In this document: positions 23,340-35,105 of the stretch, in pieces
How positions within the stretch are numbered: the stretch's first letter is position 1
Layout: the number at the start of each line of letters is the position of its first letter
NCBI GenBank assembly: GCA_031310005.1
Contig: CM062387.1
Span: 2,232,001 to 2,296,000, forward strand
Direction of reading: 5' to 3'
DNA from: Dactylellina haptotyla
Taxonomy: Eukaryota > Ascomycota > Orbiliomycetes > Orbiliales > Orbiliaceae
DNA length: 64,000 bases
Notes under the pieces: generated by a model
The model's database searches: none
What the model saw: only the letters and a program-made list of their open reading frames with translations
What the model was told of the DNA's origin: nothing
Made by a program: the position numbers and the translations under genes

Positions 23340-24552
23340 CTACACAATTTCGTAGACTTCCCATGGAGTATACTGCTTCACTGGCTTTGCCTGTGGAACT
23401 TCTAAAAAGCGGCTACTGCTCCTTGGGCGACGTGATTCTTCATCGTCAGCATACCTGGAGGACCGGTACGGCTTTGAGCTGGAGCTGGTTCGTCGCTTGT
23501 CATCGGCCGGTGGGAGATGAGTGTAGGAGAGGGAGAAGCGGCGGTTAGAATGGGGGTGCTTGTGATATTCGTCCTCCTTGGCGGCTCTGGTTGATCGCCA
23601 GAGGAAGGAGGTATCGTGACTCGAGCTGCGGAAGGCATGTCGAGAGGAATCTGCGAGGTAGACGTTCTGCTGGGGTGCATCGTCGATGTCCTCGACTTCG
23701 TAGCTGAAGTCTGGGACGTATCGGCTTTGTTCTTCTCGCTCGCGGCGGTGCCGCTTGTTTTCATGACGATCGGAACGCGATCGTTGCTTTTGGTACGAGA
23801 TAGACACATAGGTGCCGTCCCGGGAAGGTTCTACAATGTCGGGCTTGGGAGTCCAGTAGTCTTCCTCTTCGTCTGGCGACAAGGAACGTCTTCGGTACGA
23901 ATAACGTTCCGCGCGGGGGCCTCGGGATTCGGAGTACAAGTTTAGGATGTTTCGCATCCTTCGCAACTTGGAGGTTGTGGAGAGGTGCTCGTCAACGTAG
24001 AGTTTTTCGAGCTTGACTCTGAGGTCGTCCTCAAATGGCACGAGGCCTTGGATTTGGCTACAGGAGTGTTTAGTTAGCGGCAATCAATCAATCAATTTTG
24101 AAGGGATCAAGTTCGGATCCTTCAGAATATGACTCTTTTTTGTTGGGTTCTTACCTGGAGAATTCGGTGTATTCGACACATAAACCGACCATCTTGACGG
24201 CGTTTCGAGCCATGTAGTCTCTACATTTTTTGAGTTCCTCGACTTCGTGCCTGCCCCAACGGTGTTTGCTCAGGAGCCGTTCCCATCGTCGTCGGATGCG
24301 TTCCCGGTCGTCGAGGGCGGCGTCGTAGAGGATGTAGACTTCCTTGCGCTCGTCGGCCAACTCTTCACGTTCGGCATCGTAGGCGTGCGGGAGATCGGGC
24401 CAGAGGTCGTAGATGTTTTCGAGGACGTCCTGCTGGATCGAGATCTCCTCGAGAAAGCGACGGAGGTCGTCCGGAGAGGAGTGGCTGAGGAGTCGGAGGA
24501 TCTGGGCCTTGATGGCGGCGTGATGGGGGGCGAGGGCCGACCGAGACGCCAT
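23340..24552 (-). CDS. Arg/Ser-rich protein with helical N-terminus, unrecognised
   Basis: Exons 24552-24155 and 24057-23340 give 371 residues. The start at MASRSALAPHHAA is preferred over an in-frame Met 55 codons upstream, because the upstream segment is atypical. Residues 1-170 look helical and charged: DDLRRFLEEISIQQDVLE, then RRRWERLLSKHRWGRHEVEE, a Cys-containing stretch (MVGLCVEYTEFSS) and DDLRVKLEKLYVDE. From about residue 195 it is low-complexity, rich in Arg, Ser, Tyr, Asp and Glu (YSYRRRSLSPDEEEDYW; HENKRHRREREEQSRY; SSSSKPYRSSRYADDEESRR), resembling RS-type tails of RNA-processing proteins. It ends in YTPWEVYEIV. I do not know the family; a nuclear role is inference from the tail. 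Confidence 0.75.
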
Positions 24553-27500
24553 CGCTATTCTTTGGTGATCTTGTCGGGCTGTGTTGGGGGTTGTGTTGTC
24601 GACGACGTTAGAAGACTGCCACCTCGTCGTTACGGTTTCGCATACAAATGGTGGCCTCCTCCTTTGTTTTCTGACAGTTGTCTTGAATTCGAAGATGTGA
24701 TATTGTGCCGTACGCACACGGACTAGCCTGGCCGCGAAACCTCAGCGAGGGAGAGGAGATTATATAACAAGATGCAGGATCAGATCATGAAAGAAGGAAG
24801 CAAGCGGCCAGGCAGAAAGCCAGCTAGCGGGAGCGGAAGCTGGGAGGTTTTTCAACTTTCGCTCTCCCACTTTCCAGCCTTTTCCACCCCTCCATTCCAG
24901 TCCTCCAAGCGACTAAAACTAATCAACCCTGTCCGCAGCCAGCCTCCCCTCCCTCGCCGGCCTGTTCTTCTTCTCGATTCTTTGTCACTGAGTCAAAAGG
25001 GCATCTCTCCTAGCCAGCCAATCAGCGCCCGCGGCCAAGCTCCAGTCTGTCTCTCGCACGTGAGGCGGAGTGCTGATTCGCTGCGTAGCCTTCCTTGCTA
25101 TTTGCTATTCTTCCCCAAGAGGAGGGAATCTGCCAGCTGCTTCCTGGGCCGGACAGACCTTGGTGCCCTGGGCCTGTCCTTCCGCTGACTAAACCGCCCA
25201 TCGTACGACCAATCCACACGTAGGTGACCCGCATGGTACTTGTCATGCTCCATCATGACGGCGTAGCTTCGACGGCCGCTCGCAGCAAGACACGGTACCC
25301 AGCCTGTAACCCCCAAGCGACGGGATTCAGGACTTTCCGACCTTCGGATGTGGTCGCACTGCAGCCCCCCAGCCCATTCGAAGGCGTTTTTCTTTTCTTT
25401 TCTCGTCGGCGATGGTGGGTAGACTGCTATAGCTACAGACAATGAAGCGACCGACCGACGGGGTTAGCTGCTCCCGAAGCTGGTGCCAGCTCGCTACCTA
25501 GAACGAGCATAGCCCGGAGAACCACCAAGGGCCTTTCCCTGATGTTCAGGTCCATGCAGTATGATGGCAATTGGGGACATTTCTTCCCTGCTGCAGCTCA
25601 ACCAGCACCAGTGGGAAGGCTGAAAAATCGAATCTGAATCATTTCAAATACATTAAGCATACACATTTAAGCCATCCCACTCTATTCGATTCTCGCCTTT
25701 GCCGTGGGATGCTGCGACGGTGGCTTACTCATGTTGACGAATTAATCCCATACTCCGTAATGTCCCTGTTGGCGCCAGCAGCAATTATCGCCGGCTCCGC
25801 CATCCCGTGATTGCAAATTGCTACGAATTTGTTTCCTCACAAGGCACATAATCAATTGGCATCATTTCCTTCCGAGGACCCTTTTTTTTCGGTTTCATTT
25901 GTTTTGAATTTTGTAAACATTATAACAATGTTTTCCTTGGAGATACAAACTTTAACTTTTGTTGGAAGATGTGGCTCCCGTTTAGTGGTTAGCTCGCCCA
26001 GTTGCTCTGCGAGGCTTCCCGCTTGACCATCAGTCACGATGTCCCTATTTTGCCCATCGAAGCGGCATTCCTCTTGGGAGGGTTGCCTCACTCGCCTCCG
26101 CTGCCCCGAGAGAGGGTCCCCAGATGACATTCTCAAGCGGGAACACATGCATCTACCGGCTGCAGCTAGTGTCTTTGGAGACCGCCGTTCGGCTAGTCCC
26201 ACTTGAGTTTTGGCTTTTCGATCGAGAAAGAAAAAAAAAATCGACAGACTTTCATCTGCAGCATAAAATTCTTTCATGTCGATGAGATAATCTGGCGAGA
26301 GAACAGACCAATCCCCAACCCCTCGCCGGATACCTGGAGCAGACGGCAATGATCGGACGAGTAGGACGGATGCATTAATGCGTTGTTCGTGAAGTGATAT
26401 CATGATCCCAACCCCACGTCTGAGGAGCGTTTCGGTTACATCATGCCAGCAAAACCAACAGCAACCAACAGCCGGAATTGGATGCTCAAAAGAAAATAAA
26501 GAGTAATAATTGCGAGGGAGTCGGATCACACTCACTCTCTCACAGACATGCGAACGCACACGCACCACACCACACCATACCACACCATTCCGAAATGTCA
26601 AAGTCCGGTCTGTGCGTGTGTGTCTTGCGTAGTCTTTCTGGAAAAACGAGGTCGAGCTCGAGGGTGTGTTCGTTATTTTTTCCTGTTCATTCCCGGTCTG
26701 GAAGGGTGCATTTGCATATCGCGCGCTAAAGCAGGTCATGCTTTCAGCATCGTGCCGTTGCATTCTTATCGATAGTCAAACCAATAGTTCGCCCACTCAG
26801 AGTAAAAAATATTGAATATCATACCAAGACCGTACGGAAACGAGGGGTTATTACCCCCAAAGCGTAACCTCAACACTCAAGCTCACACAAGGAGGAGCCC
26901 CGGTCAGCAAATAGGGCGCCAGAGTTAGAGACACGTCGATGCGAACCATGTTGGATAGTTACAGTGTGAATGCAAGGCTTCGAGGCTACGGCGTCGTCTA
27001 GAACCACCCGTCCGGCGTTTGGTTACACGGATATTTCCAGCGGTCCGTCAAAATTCTTCGGCCTCGTAAAACAAGGGAGGAGAAGAATCCCAGTAACCGT
27101 TGACGAATACTGCATCTTGCCGTTTTGCACCTCAGTCAAGCGGGCTGCGACTGCTGCTGCACCTTTGACCGGAGAATTTAAGCTCACCGTTTGTTAATCG
27201 ATAAGTGCTTTTTTTCTTCTGTGGTTTCTTCTGTAAAATGCCTCGCCACGTGTGAACTGGAATTAATGATATTTTTCATTCTGGAACAGAAATCCTTTCG
27301 CTAGAGCTCGAGTGCGGTCCCGAGGCCCGAAGGAGGGGTGCATGTATCTTTTCCTGCGGTCACGTTCTGGGTAGTCTCCTGGCGAGTTATTGCGCAGACG
27401 GACGCCCTATAATCCAACTATTTTGCCTCCCATATGGACCCATATACCATTCATATTTTCGAATTAAAACGATGTTAATATGCTCATTTAACTCGATTCG

Positions 27501-27653
27501 GAACCTTAGGATCATGCTTAGAGCTATTCTAGTCACGGTATAAACTGACCTACTACCAACTAGCCAAATATTGAACGAGGAACTCCATGATTATAACACG
27601 TTACTCAAAGTACTTAGTGATGAGATATTTATATATAAAAAAATTTAAGGACA
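24553..27653. other. Gene-poor region with CACACC simple sequence and one long antisense frame
   Basis: About 3.1 kb. Near 26550-26590 there is a CACCA/CACACCATAC simple-sequence stretch. A 303-codon open frame runs on the minus strand from 26763 to 25852, but its translation has homopolymer Phe runs, no domain I know and uneven composition. I do not call it a gene; see findings. Confidence 0.45.
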
Positions 27654-29441
27654 CTAATTGAACCTAAACCCATGATCTCTCGCATGAGGGGGTACTAAAC
27701 CACCTTCATTATATGCCGATGTGATTACGCCTCTGAACGCCGGGTTCGTGGGTGATTCCGTCTCTTCCGCTCTACCCCCATATTCTCGACTCTTGCTTGC
27801 CCCCGCAGAAGTAGTAGTGTTGTTATACCCTCCACGACCCCCATACCCCCTCCCCCAACTCCTATCCGTGCTAGTTCTACGGTTTGAACTTCCAGGTGCG
27901 TTCACAGGGCTGATCTGATCAGCGTCCTCGTCCTCTTCTGGGACTGGAAGTATGGTCGAGACGACGGAGCCCCGACTCCCTCTTCTGGTATGTCTGGACC
28001 CACTACCACTACCGAGTATTATTCCGTTGTTGGCGCCGGCGCCGTGGTACTTTGAATCGTCTGTCATGTTTAGGCCCGAGAAGAAGAGCTCCGACATGGG
28101 TGAAACAGGCGACTGCGAGCCGCCACCTGAACCTCCTGGCATTATGATCTCGGACTGCGATATCGTCGCCATGGCCGGCTTCGGTGACGGCGCTGCTGGT
28201 GGCGAAGGCGGATCGTCGAATGAATCGCGCGAGGAGCTCGCGATTGAAGAACCATGACGTCGCTTAAATCCGCAGAATACCACACCGATCACCAGGGCGA
28301 GAAGAGCCAGGGCGAATAAGACACCAATAACAATCCCGGCGATGGCGCCTGGCGAAATTTTGCGACCTCCTTGAGCTGGTGACGATACAGCTTCTGATGA
28401 TGCAGCGCTTTGTTCCTCCGTACCAGATGGAGTTATACCAGCTATAACCGGCGACGGTACGGTCGTGACATAGTAGACATGGGTGGGTGTGTCGACGGTT
28501 CCATATGCATAAGATGTCGACGTTGAGGTTACAGTCATAGTAGAGGTTGTAAACCCCGTCGGTGTCTCATAATGGGTCTGGTTCCTGGTGGCGACAGAAG
28601 ATATCGTCAGGGTGGCGGTGATCTCCACGAACGAATTCGATATCGTCGCCGTAGTGCTCGTCGTGAAGAACGTTGTGACGAAGACTGTCCAGGTCTTATA
28701 ACTTGTGCCTGCAGATCTACGAGGTATTTCAGCTCGCGGTAGTAGATTCCCCGTTTCTCGCGCCATCAATCGTGGCACAATAGTTGCAGATGGTTGACCT
28801 TCATACTGCGTAATCGTTTCGGTCGTCGTAACCGCAGGTGGCGTGTACGCAGAGAGTACCAGTGTTGACGTCCTGACCACGTCGGTTTCAATGACCTGAT
28901 CTAGTCCTTCACCTGAAAGGGTAATATCATGGAATGTGGTAATATACGTCGTGGTATTGACTGTGACTGTGGTATAATCCACAGTACTGGTAGTCGGAAG
29001 CACCCACGACGTCACCGTTGACCATAGAGTTGTTATCGTGGTGCTATATATCGTACTCCAAGACACCTGACAACCGACGTTGATGGCGCCGCATGTTTCT
29101 CCGGGCTGGCAGCAGTTCAGCACCCAGCATGTGGTTTCATTGGCAGAGCAGAGACCATCACGCTTGTGAAGTCCCACAAAGTTAGATATGGCGCGGGCGA
29201 AGATATTTGGTTTTGACAAAGCGGTCAGTGGTACCGGGCCACTTTCTTCATCGAAACAGCTACTGTTGAACGAATTCCATCGGTGTGTATGATTAGAGCA
29301 ATCGCACGATTCTACCAAGGGCAATTGCAAGTCTCCGATGCTGATAGCAGGCGTGATATCGATATCTGGGATCAAGGCAGAGGCGTTGCATAAGGTTGAC
29401 AGCAGAAATGCTATTATCGCTAGGACGAAAAGGCGCTGCAT
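27654..29441 (-). CDS. Single-pass Ser/Thr-rich membrane protein, sensor-like
   Basis: Intronless; 595 residues from the Met at 29441. That start is preferred because it is followed at once by a signal peptide (MQRLFVLAIIAFLLSTLCNA). The open frame extends 50 codons further up (29591), where the sequence would hide the signal. Next is a Cys-rich part (CSANETTCWVLNCCQPGETC), then a long Thr/Ser/Val-rich ectodomain with many sequons. A single membrane helix is at about residues 366-390 (IAGIVIGVLFALALLALVIG), followed by GFKRRHGS and a 200-residue cytosolic tail rich in Ser, Gly and Pro. This is the layout of fungal wall-stress sensors, but I see no WSC domain. The ligand and family name are unknown. 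Confidence 0.85.
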   Translation of the reverse strand: MQRLFVLAIIAFLLSTLCNASALIPDIDITPAISIGDLQLPLVESCDCSNHTHRWNSFNSSCFDEESGPVPLTALSKPNIFARAISNFVGLHKRDGLCSANETTCWVLNCCQPGETCGAINVGCQVSWSTIYSTTITTLWSTVTSWVLPTTSTVDYTTVTVNTTTYITTFHDITLSGEGLDQVIETDVVRTSTLVLSAYTPPAVTTTETITQYEGQPSATIVPRLMARETGNLLPRAEIPRRSAGTSYKTWTVFVTTFFTTSTTATISNSFVEITATLTISSVATRNQTHYETPTGFTTSTMTVTSTSTSYAYGTVDTPTHVYYVTTVPSPVIAGITPSGTEEQSAASSEAVSSPAQGGRKISPGAIAGIVIGVLFALALLALVIGVVFCGFKRRHGSSIASSSRDSFDDPPSPPAAPSPKPAMATISQSEIIMPGGSGGGSQSPVSPMSELFFSGLNMTDDSKYHGAGANNGIILGSGSGSRHTRRGSRGSVVSTILPVPEEDEDADQISPVNAPGSSNRRTSTDRSWGRGYGGRGGYNNTTTSAGASKSREYGGRAEETESPTNPAFRGVITSAYNEGGLVPPHARDHGFRFN

Positions 29442-31534
29442 GCTGTCGGCGAAAGCGAAATTGCCCGGTAAGTAATTGGGTTCCGATTTCGAAGATTCGA
29501 AAGAGAGATGATTCGTCTCAATCTTCCCTTTGATCAATGCTCCTGAGAGAATGTGCGCATTTGTATTTGACAGTTTTCTTGAGCTTTCCAATGTTGCAAC
29601 CGAACGAGAGTTTTGTGCTACCTCGTTGTAAATGTTGGTACGTAGGCTAACCCAGCGTCAAAGATAGTATCAACATCTCGAGAATGCGAGACATATTTTT
29701 CGAATAACCAGGCGAAAGCAACATTTTCCATCAATCGAACAGCACCTGTTTTTGTTTATACAATAACGCGCCCCCGCACCTATCGATCGACAAAAGCTTC
29801 CAGGTCTTCAAGAGCCAATCGCGTGACTGTCTATCAGTGGAGTAGATACCGTGCGACTGATAATCGGCGTCGGGTACCTTGGTGAACGGTGGCAAACGAC
29901 CGCGAATTGGCCACCACGGCCACGCACACCCCTCGAAGGCAAGCCTCGAACTGTGGCGGCATGTTCCAATCAAACGAACATATTGGACAGTTATGCTTTG
30001 CCGGATTCTCGCTCTGCATAGCTAGTGCAAAGCTTGCGAAGGCGAGCCAATCTGTTGGGATGTTTTTGTGGCAGAGTCATATACAGGCATATTGTCTGGT
30101 CAGGATACCCGTTGGTCTTGTTGGATGCAGTTGTGACTAACCCAGGCGGCAAGTCGCCTGTTCCTGTCAAATGGCACTTTTTGTATCGAACCAAGGAACC
30201 TCCCGGTGTGGCTGTTCCGGAATTAGAAGCAACAAGCTGCAAAACGCATTCGTATATATTCGCGCGCGCAATATTCAGATCCTGAGCTTTGATCGCTATT
30301 CTCTATATCAGAAAGCTGATAATCCCAGAGACGCCCTTCTTCGCAGTTTTGACGATAGGATTATTACATGTACCTCTAAATTTAATCCTTATTCAGCCAA
30401 ATAGGAGCTTGAGGATATCTTGGATTTCTTGGAACCTGAAAGTGTGCTGGAGGTATGGTGAGATCAACGAGCCTATCAACCAATGAAATCGGTTTCCAGT
30501 CGGCAAGGCTGTACCCACACGAATTTCTACCGCAAGATTAATTTTTTGGCTCCCAGATCCTCACAAGAAGGATATTGTTACGTTTGACCCGCAGGCTAAA
30601 TATTGTTTGACCATTCAAGTCTGCGATTCCTCGTATAAACCTTGGTCCACTCAATTAATTAATCTTCGATGCCCATCGTGTCGAAGACCGAACAAGATGA
30701 CCTGACTAAGGGGTTTCTATTCTTCTACTCGGCTACAGTTAGATTTTATGCACGCGGGGATCGAGTAATCATCATCACGCATAGACTGCATCGTGTGTAT
30801 CGTCGAGATTTCTCCGTCAAACTTTCGATATCACTTCCTTCTCGCACCCTTTCCAGACTGTTTATCTGCCTAGAACACCATAAGCCCCAAGATGAAGCGA
30901 TTGAGCTGCAGGAGGCTACCAAAAATTCGTTTCTCGCAATTCATTGCATTCTGTGAAAGCAGTTCGGTCTTTTGATCTTGCGATGTTGATAACTGCGGAC
31001 CCAGCAGGGCGGGCGCATCCCGCAGGGGTGTGCGTTCAGAGCCAGCCGAAACAGAAACCGGTGCTGACAGGTTTCGAGTTTGGAGGCCTTGGCTCGTCTT
31101 GTTCGCTGCTGCTCCCTGACGGACGGACACAGTTATTTCCTTGCTGATAACGGGACCAATCTTGTCGGCTGGGGTCGAAGTTGAAGAATTTCGGCACTGC
31201 TCAATTCTCTCATATTTGATAAAGATGCTTGCGCACGCCTCCCAGGGTTGGGAATCCTCCTTTCCCCTTTAGCATGCACCTTCTCGAATAGATCCGATCC
31301 TTCTCTCAAAAAATAAGACATTGATAAAGACAAAGTATTCGTCCGAGACGACAGCTGCGGTTCTGACATCCACATTTACGATCGCTTCGTATTTGGGCTC
31401 CACCACCGGCGCACGAGTGCAACCTTCGAGCGGGGTTTGTTCGGTTCGGTCGTCGAAGGGCGTTGTTTTTGTCTTACATTCTCGAATTCGGTTTGGTGTG
31501 CGACCAGCCATCTGCGCAACGCACTCCAACAACA
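29442..31534. other. Divergent intergenic region between two surface-protein genes
   Basis: About 2.1 kb between the starts of two Ser/Thr-rich membrane-protein genes. Only short frames without motifs are present. It must contain both promoters; no named element is evident. Confidence 0.5.
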
Positions 31535-32559
31535 ATGGCAATCGGTCGGCCGCGATGGATGCTGCTTGCAGCTGCCTTTCTCGGGCTCGCGACTCTGGCA
31601 AGCGCGCAGTCGAGGGCGTGCTTTTTTCCAGGTAGGCCGTGTTGATATTGTCCGGGTCGGAGGTACAATTCCAGTAATTACAAGTTATCTGATTTATAAA
31701 TCTCATAGACGGAACTCGCGCGACTGGCTACACGGCCTGTGACCCCGAGGCAGTGCACAGCCCGTGCTGTAGCAACTCCGACAATGTGGCCTGTCTGAGC
31801 AGCAAATTGTGCTACAATGAATTCGGATACATCTACAGAGGAGCCTGTACGGACCGGACGTGGGGGGATGACGCCTGCCCGAGCGAGCATTGCACAGGTA
31901 ATCACCAAAAGAACGTCACCAAACAGATAGTCACTACGGTCTCTAATATAATGATTTGTTGTCTATAAACAGCCTTTTCCAGCCAGGGCATGAACCTCCT
32001 TCCATGCAACGATGCCACTGGCTATTGGTGCTGTGCCGACGGCGCGGAGACACCCTGCTGCCAGAATCAGAACGCGACGCAGTTCTATTTGAATGCCGGA
32101 ACTCTGACATTTGTCAGTGCGGGACTGTCGACGGCGCGCACGTCGACAACCTCTACCTCCACTGAGGCGACGACTTCAGCGACGACTTCAACCGGGGCGG
32201 CCACGACGACGACTTCAGCACCAAGTAACACTGCAGAACCGCAAGTCAGTCCGACCTCGCTCTCCGTTGGCGCTGCCGTGGGTATGGGAGTCGGTATCGG
32301 TATCCCAACCATACTGGCGATCGTCTTTGGGTGCCTCTGGTGGATTGAGAGGATGAAACGAAGGAGTTATGAGAACGGTTCCGTCCTAGATGAGCCGATA
32401 CTGCCGCCTGCACCTTATATTCAATCCCCATACCATCTTGGACCACCGCATATGTTACAAAGTAGATCGCTGAGGAGCGAGCTGAGTACGACGGAAGATC
32501 CCGTTATGGAACTGTCTGCGGTTGGCGTGAAGCCGCCAGGGTATGTTGGACCTCATTAG
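31535..32559 (+). CDS. Cys-rich ectodomain single-pass membrane protein
   Basis: Exons 31535-31631, 31709-31897 and 31973-32559 give 290 residues. MAIGRPRWMLLAAAFLGLA followed by TLASAQS is a clear signal peptide; the frame runs upstream to another Met at 31463 that would obscure it. Residues about 27-125 are Cys-rich in the pattern CFFPDGT ... PCCSNSDNVACLSSKLCY ... YRGACTDRTWGDDACP ... LLPCNDATGYWCC ... TPCC, an arrangement I know from many Pezizomycotina surface proteins without an assigned function. A Thr/Ser stalk leads to a membrane helix at about 193-219 (GIGIPTILAIVFGCLWWI) and a short basic-then-Pro-rich tail. Likely a plasma-membrane receptor or wall-contact protein. Confidence 0.85.
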
Positions 32560-33891
32560 CAGGCCCTAGGTTATGTATGTTCGGGATGAGTGGGTATTTT
32601 AGGGTAGGTTATAAAAAGTCATGTGTATAAATTCTAATCTTCATTGTTTTTTATGTTTATATTTTTGTCTTGGAGGAAATTAGTTTGGCCTGTCTTACGT
32701 ATATACGATCGGATATTCGTTGTTTTAGCATGTTCTAGTTTTCTTTTCCTTCTCCCTTTCGTCTTATTTTCTTCGGTGTTAGCGATGTCTGATATCTCGG
32801 AGACGGCATGTGTCGCATGCCTTAAGCTTCTTCTCAATACCAATTTCCATTTCCCATGATCAGTGATTGCGCACGTAATCAACAATCCCGTCCAATAGGA
32901 TCTTGGTTACGGGTCTTGCCACTGGGGCCGAATATAAGAAATGCAAGAGGTTTCACCTCCCCCTGGAAAGCAACAGCTGAAAAGCGACGGAACTCAACAC
33001 CAAATGCGCAGGTGCGAATTGCGGCTCCGCGGATGAAACCTTCGTAACCGGCAGATGGCAAAAACACGGTTGATTGGACGGTCCCGGACTCTGACGCTTC
33101 TGCGACGACGACGTGTTATTTCGGCAGTCCCGAAATCGCGACAACCCGACCTGGCGTGTGATCAGGATACTCGGGTGCGAGCTATAGCAGAGAGCAATTT
33201 ATTCCTCCAGTATTCCTGCGGTGTGCTCTCACGACGAATGTTGAGTATTCCTGTGCTCGACATGGTTTCGGTTGAAAACTGGCAGATAGCCGGCCAGAGT
33301 TCTCCACTTTGGCCTCCGCTTCTGTCTCCTTCCTTTCCCCGCAGCGCTAACCAGCATAAATACTTCTTTCTGTCCCGTCGGCGTCGCCGAAGTGCAACAA
33401 CAGAAACGGAAGCGGGATTGCTGGAATGTGCTCCTCTTGCGTCCTAGCTGGGCTTTCCCGACTTGAGTTCTGGCCTCCTCCCTGTTTCTCGCAACGAGCC
33501 TGCCTGGCCGTAACCGCGGTAAATTTCAAATTTGGCTGGCCAGCGTAGAAAACTTGTAACCGAGTTTAAACATGCCGGCTATCTCCTCCCTTTCGCAGCC
33601 ATGTCCGCTGGCAGGATATATTTCTGACGGCCGCCCTCCTCGATATCAGGCATCATCTCCGCCAGCCTCTGTATATTATCACTCCTCGGATTCATTATTG
33701 AAGTGAGGTCTACGCCTTGTTGCGCACACTCTGCATACCCGAGGCTTAGCTTGCAGCGCCAATACTCGCATTGACATCATACATCTCCAAGATTCCAACC
33801 ACAGCCCGGAAAGGGAAAGCAAAGCAAAGCAAAATAAAAAATATATAAAATATATACGTCTGAAAACGCCAAGGGAAATAATATCGCCAAG
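32560..33891. other. Intergenic region upstream of the SDR gene
   Basis: About 1.3 kb. The final part before 33892 is the SDR promoter and leader, with an A-rich stretch near 33820-33860. No gene seen. Confidence 0.5.
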
Positions 33892-34884
33892 ATGCCGCAG
33901 ACGTTCGCTATCACGCCCTCCGATATCTCTCGCACCGCCTTCGCCAACAAGCACGTCCTCATCACAGGCGGCTCGTCGGGCATCGGTCTTTCCACGGCCG
34001 AGCTGCTCCTAACCTTCAACGCCAAACTCACTATCCTCGATATCAACGCCCCGCCGAAGACTTCGCCATGCCACAATAACAAGAACGTTCTCGTGGTTTT
34101 GGGCGATATCCGGGACTGGAAGTACCAGCGCGCCGCCTTTGCGACTGCCGTCAAGCACCACGGCGAACTGCAGGGCGTTTTCGTCAACGCTGGTATCGGA
34201 GAGAACAGCGACGTCTTCTTCACCGACGAACTGGACAAGGACGGTCAGTTGAAGGAGATTGACCATAAGGTTCTGGATATCGATATCCGAGCCACCGCTG
34301 ATACCATCAAATTGGCAATCCACCACATGAGGAAAAACAACGGCGGAAAGGGCAGTGGCACTATCGTCGCCACGGCCAGTTTGGCAGGATACCTCGCATC
34401 AAAGGGTCTGCCGTTATACAGTGCTGCCAAGTTCGGTATGTTCAATTTCTAAATAAAGCGATTCGTAGAAACTGCGGACTAATATATGTATAATTTTCTA
34501 TCAGGTGTCGTCGGTCTCATGAGGTCCCTGAAGAATGATGTCTCAAAACTCAACATTGCCATCTCTGTCGTCGCCCCAGCGATCACTGTCACCCCGTTGC
34601 TCACAAAGGATGGCACTCGCAGCTTGACTTCCGAGGTTGACAAGATGACCAACTATGGTGTTCCCCTGAACAAGGTCGAGACCATCTCCACAGCTACAGC
34701 CTGGCTGCTGTCCCTGGGGCAGAAGAGCAACGGTAAAGGTATCCTTTGCCAGGCCGACAGACTGTTCGATATCGAGGAAGGTCTGGCTACGAGCCGAAAG
34801 AACTGGCTCGGAGAAGAGATGTTGGGATACTTCAGAAACGGAAGAGGAATGAAGGATTTCAGCAAGCTGCAGTCAAAGCTGTGA
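33892..34884 (+). CDS. Short-chain dehydrogenase/reductase (classical SDR)
   Basis: NAD(P)-dependent oxidoreductase; the substrate is unknown. Exons 33892-34435 and 34505-34884 give 307 residues. The cofactor motif TGGSSGIG is at 25-32 and the segment LTILDIN after it ends in an acidic residue, which favours NAD over NADP. NAGI marks the active-site Asn strand. The catalytic residues are Ser163 (TASLAGY), Tyr176 and Lys180 (YSAAKFG), with the usual 13-residue Ser-Tyr spacing. The intron splits codon Gly182 just after that motif. The overall pattern resembles 15-hydroxyprostaglandin-dehydrogenase-like fungal SDRs (ILCQADRLFDIEEG near the end). It converges with the membrane-protein gene 221 bp downstream. 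Confidence 0.92.
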
Positions 34885-35105
34885 TTTGCGAACCCTCTCT
34901 CCGCTGATGCATCTACTTTTTAAATTTCATTTACATTTACAATCCTGGGCTGTATTTTTAGCATTGGGCTGGTGTCATGGCGTTGAAGCATATATATCTA
35001 AAATAGCTATATTCGTGGTGCGATAATAAATTATGGTATTTTCAAAGATCCACAAACAAAAGTTATAAGTTCCAAAAAATGCTCTTGTAGACTAGCTATA
35101 CGAGA

